A program made the translations under genes and the position numbers. A stretch of 30,790 nt of DNA from Bacteroidota bacterium (lineage in GTDB: Bacteria > Bacteroidota > Ignavibacteria > UBA10030 > UBA8401): NCBI GenBank assembly GCA_023229405.1, contig JALNZH010000011.1, positions 1 through 30,790 on the forward strand, in the 5' to 3' direction. Below are positions 1 to 7,426 of the stretch, one piece after another. The notes under the pieces were generated by a model. It was not told the DNA's origin, searched no databases, and worked only from the letters and a program-made list of their open reading frames with translations. Position 1 is the stretch's first letter. Each line of letters opens with the position of its first letter.

Positions 1-1706
1 TTGATGGCGGCGAAACACTATCTGCAAGTTCTACAATCACGAAAACTGAAATTGATGCGGGGAAATTGAAATTTAAACCTGCAGCAAATGCAACCGGAAA
101 CCCGTACACTACTTTTACATTTAAAGTAAATGACGGTACCGATTACAGTGTTTCATCCTACACGATGACGATCAATATTGGTGCAGTGAACGATCCTCCA
201 ACTGCAGCGAATAATGCTGTTTCCGCAATCGAAGATAACGACAAAACTTTTGCATCGACTGAATTTAATTACAGTGATACTGAAGGAAGTACGTTGTTGC
301 TCGTGCAAATTGCAACGGCGCCTTCTGCCGGCACGCTCTATAACGATGCAAACCTGAACAGCATCGTTGATGGCGGTGAAGCGCTTTCTGCGAGTTCCAC
401 CGTGACGAAAGCGGCGATCGATTCGGGAAAATTGAAATTCAAACCGGCGGCGAATGGTAATGGAAGTCCTTATACGACCTTCTCATTTAAAGTGAACGAT
501 GGAACAGACTACAGTACCTCGTCCTACACAATGACGATCAATGTGACACCTGTTGTTGATGTGACGTTTACCGATGGCTCAGTATATGCGCCGCAAAGCG
601 CATCGCCAAGTACAAACAATAATTCTGTGGGAAGATTTCTGCTAACCGGAGATATTGCGGGTGCATCATTGAGCGCACTGACGGTATCATTCGTTTCATC
701 GCCGAGCGGAGTGACTGCGGTGAAATTGTGGAGTTCAAGTGACAATGCATACGACAGCGGAACGGATACGCAGGTGAGTTCAACCACAGTTTCGGGAACG
801 ACAGCGTCGTTCAGTTCATTTTCTTCTTCTATTTCAGCGAGTGGAACATATTATTTCGTTACTGTTGATCTTAATTCAAGCGCGAGCGGAACTATTGAGC
901 CGTTCATTGCAAACAATTCGCACGTTACAATTTCTTCGGGTACACTTGTCGGTACAATCACCAACGCTTCGCTTTCCAACGGCGGAGCGCCGCTTCCGGT
1001 GGAATTGACTGCGTTCAGTGCATCATCAAAACGATTGAATGTTGAATTGCAATGGAAGACTGCGACGGAAGTGAATAATTATGGATTTGAAATACAAAGA
1101 CGTAGTCATCCTGAGCGAGCGAACGAAGTCCCGAAGGGACAAGTGAGCGCGTCGAAGGATGTTCCGCCTTCTGAATCCCGCAATGAACGGAATCCTAACA
1201 GCGGGACTTCGACTCCTTCGCCAAATAACGGCTCAGTCGCTCAGCATGACTGGCAGAGGGTTGGATTTATTGAAGGTGCGGGAACAAGTAATGCGCCAAA
1301 AGAATATATATTCAAGGATAAAAATTCTGCTGCAGGAAAATATCTTTACAGATTGAAACAGATCGACCGTGACGGGAAATTTGGATACTCGAAAGAAGTT
1401 GAGATTGAAGCAGGAATTACAGCAAAAGTGTTTGAATTGTCGCAGAATTTTCCGAATCCCTTCAATCCGACGACGGCGATTGAATTCAGTGTGCCGGAGG
1501 ATGGAATGACGACGCTGAAAGTATTCGATATTCTTGGACGCGAAGTGCGAACGTTGATCAATGAAGAATTAAAAGCAGGCGTCATTCAGCATGTGGAATT
1601 TGATGCATCTCATCTTTCGAGCGGTGTATATTTTGCACGCTTGCAGGTTTCTGTTTCTGGTGGGAAAGAACTAGTGCAGATGAAGCGGATGATTCTTGTG
1701 AAATAA
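1..1706 (+). CDS. Large exported repeat protein with T9SS sorting domain, 5' end cut by window edge
   Basis: The reading frame is open from base 3 and continues a repeat already under way, so the true start lies outside the window. Two copies of a cadherin/Ig-like repeat are visible; each has a VDGGE(A/T)LSASST stretch, then KLKFKPAAN and FKVNDGTDYS, and leads into a VNDPP-type linker. A beta-rich segment follows, then a region typical of these proteins (LPVELTAFSA, about 100 residues before the end of the native part). The C-terminus is a T9SS type A sorting domain (NFPNPFNPTTAIEFSVPEDG to MKRMILVK). The product is probably exported through the outer membrane and attached to or released from the cell surface; its ligand cannot be read from sequence. 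About 49 codons around bases 1105-1250 come from an inserted palindromic repeat (see separate entry). Confidence in class is high; specific function unknown. Confidence 0.9.
   Translation, partial: DGGETLSASSTITKTEIDAGKLKFKPAANATGNPYTTFTFKVNDGTDYSVSSYTMTINIGAVNDPPTAANNAVSAIEDNDKTFASTEFNYSDTEGSTLLLVQIATAPSAGTLYNDANLNSIVDGGEALSASSTVTKAAIDSGKLKFKPAANGNGSPYTTFSFKVNDGTDYSTSSYTMTINVTPVVDVTFTDGSVYAPQSASPSTNNNSVGRFLLTGDIAGASLSALTVSFVSSPSGVTAVKLWSSSDNAYDSGTDTQVSSTTVSGTTASFSSFSSSISASGTYYFVTVDLNSSASGTIEPFIANNSHVTISSGTLVGTITNASLSNGGAPLPVELTAFSASSKRLNVELQWKTATEVNNYGFEIQRRSHPERANEVPKGQVSASKDVPPSESRNERNPNSGTSTPSPNNGSVAQHDWQRVGFIEGAGTSNAPKEYIFKDKNSAAGKYLYRLKQIDRDGKFGYSKEVEIEAGITAKVFELSQNFPNPFNPTTAIEFSVPEDGMTTLKVFDILGREVRTLINEELKAGVIQHVEFDASHLSSGVYFARLQVSVSGGKELVQMKRMILVK
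1105..1250. repeat. Palindromic interspersed repeat inside a coding region
   Basis: The outer arms GTCATCCTGAGCGA (1105-1118) and TCGCTCAGCATGAC (1237-1250) are inverted copies over 14 bp with one mismatch. Inner arms CGAAGTCCCG (1124-1133) and CGGGACTTCG (1202-1211) pair perfectly over 10 bp. The sequence type (CATCCTGAGCG ... GTCGAAGGATG) resembles short intergenic repeats scattered through many bacterial genomes. Here it is translated as a low-complexity stretch starting SHPERANEVPKGQ between FEIQRR and DWQRVGF, which look like adjoining native sequence. The host frame stays open. Confidence 0.8.
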
Positions 1707-1744
1707 AAAAATCATTTGCACCGCATACCTTAACCTGATTTGCA

Positions 1745-2368
1745 ATGTCTCTTGATGAATATTTCTCACTCTGTTTTACGCTCGATCTGAATCTTCAACC
1801 CCGAACATCCGGCGAGTACCAGCTGTTCCGTTCGGTGTATCCACAGGGGAGCATCATGCCGATTGTTCCCACAACAGTACAGGCACGATTGTGGGGATTT
1901 GAGTATCGAACCGTTACAATGGAGCATGACTTTATGCTCTATGAAATATGGCGCGGCAATCAGTGCATTATGTCCAATGTCGGCGTTGAACTTTTTCCGC
2001 TCTACATTCCGTATCTACGCGCAAAGGGACACGTTCTGCTCGGTGGACTTGGCATAGGATTTCTTGCACAGATGCTCTGTCTCAAAGAGAATGTAGTGAG
2101 CGTAACGGCAGTTGAATTCAGTCCAGATGTGATTGACCTCTGTACATTTTCTCATCCTAAAATAAATATTGTTCCCGGCGATTTTTACGCTTATCTGAAA
2201 GAACAGAATCTCTCGCGGTTTGAGTACATCTACTTCGACACATTCTCAGACGGATTGAATCATTACGAATCGACCATCATACCTATGAGAAAATATTTGA
2301 TTGAATCGTATCCCGGTATGCCGTTCGATTTCTGGAATGAAGATGAAATGAAAATTGAGCACCTGTAG
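1745..2368 (+). CDS. Spermidine-synthase-like class I SAM-dependent methyltransferase
   Basis: This 207-residue protein has the Rossmann-type SAM fold core. Motif I is the glycine-rich LLGGLGIGF at residues 98-106, an acidic residue ends strand 2 (VTAVEFSPDVI, 120-130), and GDFYAYL (145-151) and YIYFDTF (161-167) follow. The arrangement resembles spermidine synthase-like and small-molecule methyltransferases, but it is shorter than true spermidine synthase and I see no polyamine-site signature, so the substrate is unknown. The start is the first ATG after the upstream gene, 38 bases past its stop; no convincing ribosome binding site precedes it, so a later start is possible. It may be cotranscribed with the flanking genes on the same strand. 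Confidence 0.7.
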   Translation: MSLDEYFSLCFTLDLNLQPRTSGEYQLFRSVYPQGSIMPIVPTTVQARLWGFEYRTVTMEHDFMLYEIWRGNQCIMSNVGVELFPLYIPYLRAKGHVLLGGLGIGFLAQMLCLKENVVSVTAVEFSPDVIDLCTFSHPKINIVPGDFYAYLKEQNLSRFEYIYFDTFSDGLNHYESTIIPMRKYLIESYPGMPFDFWNEDEMKIEHL

Positions 2369-2445
2369 TCTGCCAATGGTATCGACGGGATGAAAACCGG
2401 CCTGGTGTAAAAAGATAGAATTATTAACCAACATAAAGGTGCACT

Positions 2446-3378
2446 ATGTTCGATCTTCTCGATTCTCTTATTGCCGTAGCAGCCATTATTCTCGGATTAA
2501 GTCTACTTGTGCAGGCGCTGCAGCAGATTTTCAAACAATGGCTGGAATTAAAAGCGGAATACATGCTGAACGAACTTTTCGTGCTGTTCGGCGATATGCC
2601 GCAGGAAAAAACCACGCTCTCCGGATTGCTACCGAGCAAAACAGTTCGTGCTAATTATATCAAAAAAAATCCTGACTCGTTTTCATCCAGATTGATTGCC
2701 GAATTGGAAACGGTGATGAGCGGACTCGGCTTCCGCGATCTGCACTTGCTGGAGAACTTGGAAACGGAATCATTCGTGAATCTGTTGAAGTCACTTCCGC
2801 TTTCCAAAGAAACAAATGCCGACATCCAGAAGAAATTTCAGGATGCAGTGGAAAACGCATCACACTGGTTTAATCTCACCAAACAGTCATTCCAAGAACA
2901 TTACGAACGGAGGATGAAATACTGGTCATTTGGACTGTCCGCCGCAGTAGTGATAGCGTTGAATGCCAATCTGCTCGATATCTACCAGGAATTCTCCCGC
3001 AATGCCGTTCTGCGCGATGCCGCCGTCTCGATGGCTGAACAACTCACATCCATATCCCGTGATTCTTTGATTGTATCGGCATCGGACGGGAAAAAAGACT
3101 CCACCTTTGTTGCTGCAACACCCGATTCGACCATCGTACAACAGATTAACGCCAATGCTGTCAGTATTCAGAAGATGCTGGATGAACAGTCGTTCCAGGT
3201 GATGGGCTGGAGCGATGCGCGGTTGAAGAACTACGACGGCAAGCCATGGTATTGGACTGTCTCACGATTCTTTCTAGGATTGTTCGGCATGACGCTGTTG
3301 GTCAGTCTTGGCGCGCCGTTCTGGTATGATTTGCTAAAGATGGTAATGGGAATTAAAAATTCGCTTCAGAAAAAATAA
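2446..3378 (+). CDS. Membrane protein of unknown function, three predicted helices
   Basis: I do not recognise the family. The 310-residue product has an N-terminal hydrophobic helix (about residues 5-25, LIAVAAIILGLSLLVQAL), a second around 160-180 (SFGLSAAVVIALNANLL) and a third near the C-terminus (about 270-295, FFLGLFGMTLLVSLGAPFWYDLL). A soluble, charged, probably helical region of about 130 residues lies between helices 1 and 2, and a Ser/Thr/Asp-rich segment between 2 and 3. An AAAGGTG ribosome binding site sits a few bases before the ATG. It lies between a methyltransferase gene and an exported-protein gene on the same strand, which suggests but does not prove a shared role at the envelope. 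Confidence 0.75.
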   Translation: MFDLLDSLIAVAAIILGLSLLVQALQQIFKQWLELKAEYMLNELFVLFGDMPQEKTTLSGLLPSKTVRANYIKKNPDSFSSRLIAELETVMSGLGFRDLHLLENLETESFVNLLKSLPLSKETNADIQKKFQDAVENASHWFNLTKQSFQEHYERRMKYWSFGLSAAVVIALNANLLDIYQEFSRNAVLRDAAVSMAEQLTSISRDSLIVSASDGKKDSTFVAATPDSTIVQQINANAVSIQKMLDEQSFQVMGWSDARLKNYDGKPWYWTVSRFFLGLFGMTLLVSLGAPFWYDLLKMVMGIKNSLQKK

Positions 3379-3398
3379 TGAACACAATCCCGCCCCGG

Positions 3399-3418
3399 CC
3401 CTCCCCGTATGGGGAGGG
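3399..3418 (+). repeat. CCCTCCCC/GGGGAGGG hairpin, possible terminator
   Basis: A perfect 8-bp stem with a GTAT loop lies 20 bases after the membrane-protein stop. It is followed by a T-rich stretch (TCATTATTTTT), which could make it a weak terminator. The same CCCTCCC...GGGAGGG pattern with a trailing AGG(G)...TC motif recurs at 28623-28733, so it probably belongs to an interspersed repeat family rather than being a dedicated terminator. Confidence 0.5.
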
Positions 3419-3475
3419 AGTCATTATTTTTCCTATTGTTAATGGGGAAGATGGATAGGAGTCCAGAAAAATCAT

Positions 3476-4852
3476 ATGAAATCACTTCGTCTACAATATG
3501 TTCTTCTTTTTTTCTTTCCAATCATCGCTTCATCGCAGGTAAACATCAGTGATGCATTTCAGAAAACCGTAAAAAAGATATCGCGTGAGCGGGTGAAAAA
3601 TGAAGTGATCGAATGGATCACGGAATCCGATCCGGTCACAGGTATTGTAGCGCGCGATCTTATTGCACAGATTATTGACAACAACAAGAATGAAGAAGCG
3701 CTGTTGAAAAGCACCACGAATGTGCTCACAACGATGCTGTTTGTCGGCGCTATTAAAAAGCAGATCGAACCGATGGTGGAGAAATATCCCGCCATCCTAA
3801 ACATTGCAGAAACAGCGGATTGGAACAGGGAGCAGCTCCTCGCCTACAGTGCACTCTATATTTATCACTCCGAAAGACTCAAAAAACAACTCTATGTCTC
3901 CAGAGCGGTAATGGAAATGCAAGAAGAAAAGAAGAAGATTGAATCCTTTTCCTTCTTCGACAGCAGTAAAGGATACGATGTAAAATGGTTGACCGTAACC
4001 TATGCACAATTCATCAAATTACGGGGATCGGGAGAGAAATTAAATCTGACGATGGATGTGCGTGCGCTGGAATTTGTGCAATATGCTCTTTCCGAACTAT
4101 TGACGAATAAAACGCATGCGATTGCATCAATCGATTCCGCGCTGCACGCGCTCAAAAAATCGTTCAGTGACCGTGGAGAGAAGATTCAAGCGATCGAACA
4201 GATGGAGAGTGCCGGCGATGCGCTTCACACAGTGTATACGTTATATGAACGATACATTACTGCATTTGCATCGGCCAACATTGAGAAAGCATTTTTTATG
4301 CTGGACTATCGGCGATTGGATGACGCTGCGGCTACACTGGAAACCGATGCGGTGCCAAAGATACAAAAACTGAATAATGCTCTTGCCGATCCTTTCACCG
4401 ATCTTATTACATGGGCAAAATATCCGTATGTCGATCCCGAGCAAACAAAAAAAATCATTATTGGCATTACCAAAGAACTAATTGAACAATGGATTGCGAG
4501 CGCTCATCGGAATGGATGGAAAGCGGAGTATACCTTTTCACTGGCCGGCACGGCGTTTACCGACGGCCCAAGAAAAGAAATCGATTTTACCATCCTTGAT
4601 CAATTCCGTTTCGCGCGGCATTGGGAATCGTCCACAATATATCTGTTTGCAGGGGGCATTATCGATCCGATTCTGAAGAACACGATCTATACTACTCCAA
4701 TGAAACTCTATCTGGCGGGATTCGGATTCCAATGCGGAAGCACGAGCGCCTCGCTTGATGTCGGTATTCCGTATTCGGATTTTAAAACGTCGAATTTCCG
4801 TTATGGAATATCTTTTGGATATGAAATTCCGGTCTCCGATCTTTTGGATTGA
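3476..4852 (+). CDS. Exported protein of unknown function with beta-rich C-terminus
   Basis: The 458-residue product begins with a signal peptide (MKSLRLQYVLLFFFPIIASSQ), so it is exported to the periplasm or outer membrane. Residues about 25-340 look mostly alpha-helical and charged, with several heptad-like stretches. The last 110 or so residues alternate polar and hydrophobic positions with many aromatics and glycines (for example FRFARHWESSTIYLFAGG and GISFGYEIPV), as expected for outer-membrane beta strands. There is no T9SS sorting domain. AGGAG lies 13 bases before the ATG. I cannot assign a family; its position after a membrane-protein gene suggests an envelope-spanning pair. Confidence 0.75.
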   Translation: MKSLRLQYVLLFFFPIIASSQVNISDAFQKTVKKISRERVKNEVIEWITESDPVTGIVARDLIAQIIDNNKNEEALLKSTTNVLTTMLFVGAIKKQIEPMVEKYPAILNIAETADWNREQLLAYSALYIYHSERLKKQLYVSRAVMEMQEEKKKIESFSFFDSSKGYDVKWLTVTYAQFIKLRGSGEKLNLTMDVRALEFVQYALSELLTNKTHAIASIDSALHALKKSFSDRGEKIQAIEQMESAGDALHTVYTLYERYITAFASANIEKAFFMLDYRRLDDAAATLETDAVPKIQKLNNALADPFTDLITWAKYPYVDPEQTKKIIIGITKELIEQWIASAHRNGWKAEYTFSLAGTAFTDGPRKEIDFTILDQFRFARHWESSTIYLFAGGIIDPILKNTIYTTPMKLYLAGFGFQCGSTSASLDVGIPYSDFKTSNFRYGISFGYEIPVSDLLD

Positions 4853-5146
4853 ACAGGAATTAAATAAAAACATGTCCATGGATTTTGCTGCATAAGCTCA
4901 CCAACATACGACTCGACCACTCTAAGAGCAGACTTAAACAAAAACTCACAATAGTCAATGGTAATTGATGCAAATTATAATCACTTGTTTTTCGCGCGCG
5001 AGTAATTTAAGAGGTTATAATCTTATTCAATTTGGTTACAAATATATATACCTAGATCCCGGTATTGCAATTAGGGGATGGACAAGATAGATTGATATCA
5101 ATAGTTTATAAATTAAATATTTTTTGACAATAAAATTAATAAGAAT
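4853..5146. other. AT-rich intergenic stretch with no recognised gene
   Basis: The stretch is AT-rich with scattered stops in all frames and no RNA gene that I can recognise. Base composition changes sharply from the preceding gene, and the AT-rich character continues through the restriction-like gene fragment, marking the left edge of an accessory patch. Confidence 0.5.
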
Positions 5147-5488
5147 ATGGAAATATCACTTGCAAATTCTGCTTATGAAAAAGCAGTTAAGTTGACGCAA
5201 AAATATATAACCCAAAATTTTAATGAAGCCGATACTAGACATAAAATCATTGATGAAGTCATACATTCGATCCTATGTTGGCCTAAAGAATTAGTCAAGC
5301 GTGAAAGTTACATAAATCCAGGGTATGCAGATTATAGGTTAATAAAAGCTACGGGGGATGATCTATTGTTCATCGAATCAAAAAGAGAAGGAGAATATTT
5401 TTCATTACCAAATAATTTTAATAATCACTTACAATCAAATTATATTTCTATTAGAGCGCATCTCAAAAATGGTTTCTTAATAGTATAA
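5147..5488 (+). pseudogene. Type I restriction/HsdR-like nuclease N-terminal fragment, cut by an IS
   Basis: About 102 native codons remain. The sequence has the pattern of the HsdR-type N-terminal nuclease domain: an Asp in YADYRLI (residues 60-66) followed by FIESKRE (75-81), matching the D...ExK core of PD-(D/E)xK nucleases. It also has the typical upstream DTRHKIIDEVIHSILCWP segment. Native sequence ends at about 5453, where the inverted repeat of the insertion sequence starts; the last residues up to the stop at 5486-5488 come from the IS. I find no continuation of the domain beyond the other IS end at 6310, so the rest was probably deleted. The codons are much more AT-rich than neighbouring genes, consistent with horizontal acquisition. 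Confidence 0.65.
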
Positions 5489-6310
5489 TGATTGATCCAA
5501 GTTCAACAAAAGCTAAATAGTTTGGCAAATGAAATTCATTACGAGTGGCAATGCGTCTGAAGTTCTGAAGCCAAGAGAAGAGACGTTCAATCTTCCATCG
5601 GCGTCGATAGCAACGAAGAGGCCGGCCATCTTGCGTTGCGGGTTTGACTCGGTTAATTTTATGAGGTGCAATAAGTTCTATTCGCCGTCGAGCAAGTCTT
5701 TGATCGAGGGGGTCACTGTCATACGCAAGATCCCCAATAATTCTTTGAGGTGTGGCGCAAGTGATGCGTCGGGAGAGAGTGTCTTCGACAAGGGTGACTT
5801 CATGTGGGCTAGCAGAAGTCGCGTGGATGGCGATAGGAAGACCAGCGCCGTCTGCCACTGCCATGAGCTTCGCACCCTTGCCGCGCTTGGTTTTTCCAAC
5901 TCCGGAGCCCCTTTTTTCGCTACCACAAAGGTCGCGTCGATGAAGCATTCGGCAAGTTTGAATTTGCCCCGTTTCTCCAGATCGTGGGCGAGGGTTTCCA
6001 GGATGTGACGGAACACGCCGGCTTTCACCCACTCCTGAAATCGACGATGACAGGCCTGATACGGTGGGAATCGCTCTGGCATATCGCACCATCGGGCCCC
6101 GGTACGAAGGACCCATAAAATACCGTTCATGACTGGGCGGTCGGGTACACGAGGTCGGCCTTTCCCATCGTCGCGGATTGGGGGTATTGGAATAAGTGGT
6201 TATATTATTGCCCATTGGGCTTCTTGGAGTTCTTCACGTTTGGCCATGTACGAAATGTACACGTCCGTTTTATAAAGTACAAGTCTTTATTTTGTTTTTG
6301 AGATACGCTC
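5454..6310 (-). mobile_element. IS5-family (IS427-like) insertion sequence, 857 bp
   Basis: The ends are 16-bp terminal inverted repeats with one mismatch: GAGCGCATCTCAAAAA at 5454-5469 and TTTTTGAGATACGCTC at 6295-6310. The transposase lies inside on the minus strand. The length and the two-frame transposase fit the IS427 subgroup of IS5. I see no clear target-site duplication at the flanks (left TTA, right AAG), which suggests a rearrangement or deletion after insertion. This agrees with the missing 3' half of the interrupted gene. Confidence 0.85.
5463..6247 (-). pseudogene. IS5-family DDE transposase, two frames, with an early nonsense codon
   Basis: The first frame starts at ATG 6247 (MAKREELQEAQWAII) and hits TAA at 6202-6200, codon 16; after it the frame continues with PLIPIPPIRDDGKGRPRVPDR and the helix-turn-helix-like RTGARWCDMPERFPPYQ region up to FIDATFVVAKKGAP. 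The second frame carries the rest of the catalytic domain: KRGKGAKLMAVADGAGLP, GDLAYDSDPL (second Asp) and YRRRWKIERLFSWLQNFRR, the YREK-like motif with the catalytic Glu. An A6G4 run (minus strand, plus coordinates 5908-5917) sits where the frames must join and needs a -1 shift, as in programmed frameshifting. The frameshift may be natural; the nonsense codon probably makes this copy inactive. Confidence 0.8.
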
Positions 6311-6482
6311 AAGTAACTTTCAACAGAGGCATCTCTCCCTAAAAATCCTTATATTTACCCCAATCAATTGTTCACACTAGAAAGATTATGTAGGTTGAAT
6401 CTTAAAATTCGATCTATATAAAGGACGTAACCAGCGTTTCGTCCTACGTTTTTGGCGCGAACAGGTCAATTTTCATTAAAAT

Positions 6483-7280
6483 TTGCCGTTTGTGGTTCTT
6501 TCACGCTTTCGTCATTTCGTATCGTCGCTTTTCGGAACATTTTCCCGCCGCAGCGCAGAGGAACAGAAACTCCACACGCTCTATTCCCGCATTGACTGGA
6601 ACCTTCTGGAATCAGCTATGCAATACTCTGTGCGCAACAAGGATTATTTTGTTCGCGCGCTGGTGCATCGTTCGTTTATCCCCATTTCCCACGTGGAAGC
6701 GCTGGAATCGAACGAGCGGATGGAGTTTCTCGGAGATTCTATCCTGAACTTTGTCGTGGCGGAGTATCTCTTCCGTCAGTATCCGGAGAAGGAAGAGGGG
6801 GAACTGACGATTTTGCGCGCGCGTTTGGTGAACAGGAAAGCGCTCGCCTTCTGTGCAAAAGAGATCGATCTGAAACAATTTATGTTAACGCATACCAATT
6901 CCGCCGGAGTGCAGGAAAAAGGATTTGATACGATCCTCGCCGATGCGTACGAAGCAATTATCGCAGCACTGTTTTTGGACAACGGCATGGCAGTAGCAAA
7001 GAATTTTATTCTTACAAGATTAACATCGGCTCTCGCAAACGGATATCTTAAAGTGAGCGATCAGAATTATAAGAGTGAACTGCTGGAACTCTCTCAGGCG
7101 CAGGGGACAGGAATTCCGCGGTACCAGACATTAAAAGAAGAAGGTCCCGATCACGACCGCACATTTACCATTCAGGTGCTGATCAGCAACGAAGCGATGG
7201 GAACCGGCGTGGGAAAGAATAAAAAAGAAGCAGAACAAGCGGCAGCGGAAGAGGCAGTGGCGAAGTTGCAGAAAGTGTAA
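6483..7280 (+). CDS. rnc: Ribonuclease III
   Basis: RNase III cleaves double-stranded RNA in rRNA processing and mRNA turnover. The signature ERMEFLGDSILN (residues 79-89) holds catalytic Glu81 and Asp85, and ADAYEAIIAALFLD (153-166) holds the second acidic pair, Asp154 and Glu157. A double-stranded RNA-binding domain fills 194-263 (YKSELLELSQAQG to GKNKKEAEQAAAEEA). Length 265 is normal with a short N-terminal extension. The start chosen is TTG at 6483, just after an in-frame stop at 6477; GTG at 6492 is an equally good candidate, and no ATG occurs before codon 46. There is no strong ribosome binding site. The usual fatty-acid synthesis neighbours (acpP, fabF) are not next to it; the IS patch lies upstream instead. 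Confidence 0.95.
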   Translation: MPFVVLSRFRHFVSSLFGTFSRRSAEEQKLHTLYSRIDWNLLESAMQYSVRNKDYFVRALVHRSFIPISHVEALESNERMEFLGDSILNFVVAEYLFRQYPEKEEGELTILRARLVNRKALAFCAKEIDLKQFMLTHTNSAGVQEKGFDTILADAYEAIIAALFLDNGMAVAKNFILTRLTSALANGYLKVSDQNYKSELLELSQAQGTGIPRYQTLKEEGPDHDRTFTIQVLISNEAMGTGVGKNKKEAEQAAAEEAVAKLQKV

Positions 7281-7426
7281 AAAGAGTTGAAAGGTTAAAA
7301 ATTAAAAGTATACCGTGTAATTGAATCCTAAACCCTTAACCTTGAACCCTGAATCTTACATCTTGAATCTGGCATTTTGAACCTTTAACGACGTTATTTT
7401 TTAATCTTTTATTAACCTCTAGACTT
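7281..7426. other. Low-complexity intergenic spacer before gcvP
   Basis: The spacer contains an imperfect run built from CTTAACC, CTTGAACC and CTTGAATCT units (about 7329-7390). No glycine-riboswitch core or terminator hairpin is evident, although gcvP is a common riboswitch target. Confidence 0.45.

Noticed and set aside
5529..6008. Plus-strand open frame of 159 codons inside the IS
   Set aside because: It is antisense to the transposase catalytic domain, whose motifs are clear on the minus strand.
7281..7426. Glycine riboswitch ahead of gcvP
   Set aside because: The expected GGAGAG-type conserved core is not present, and the spacer is low-complexity and short.
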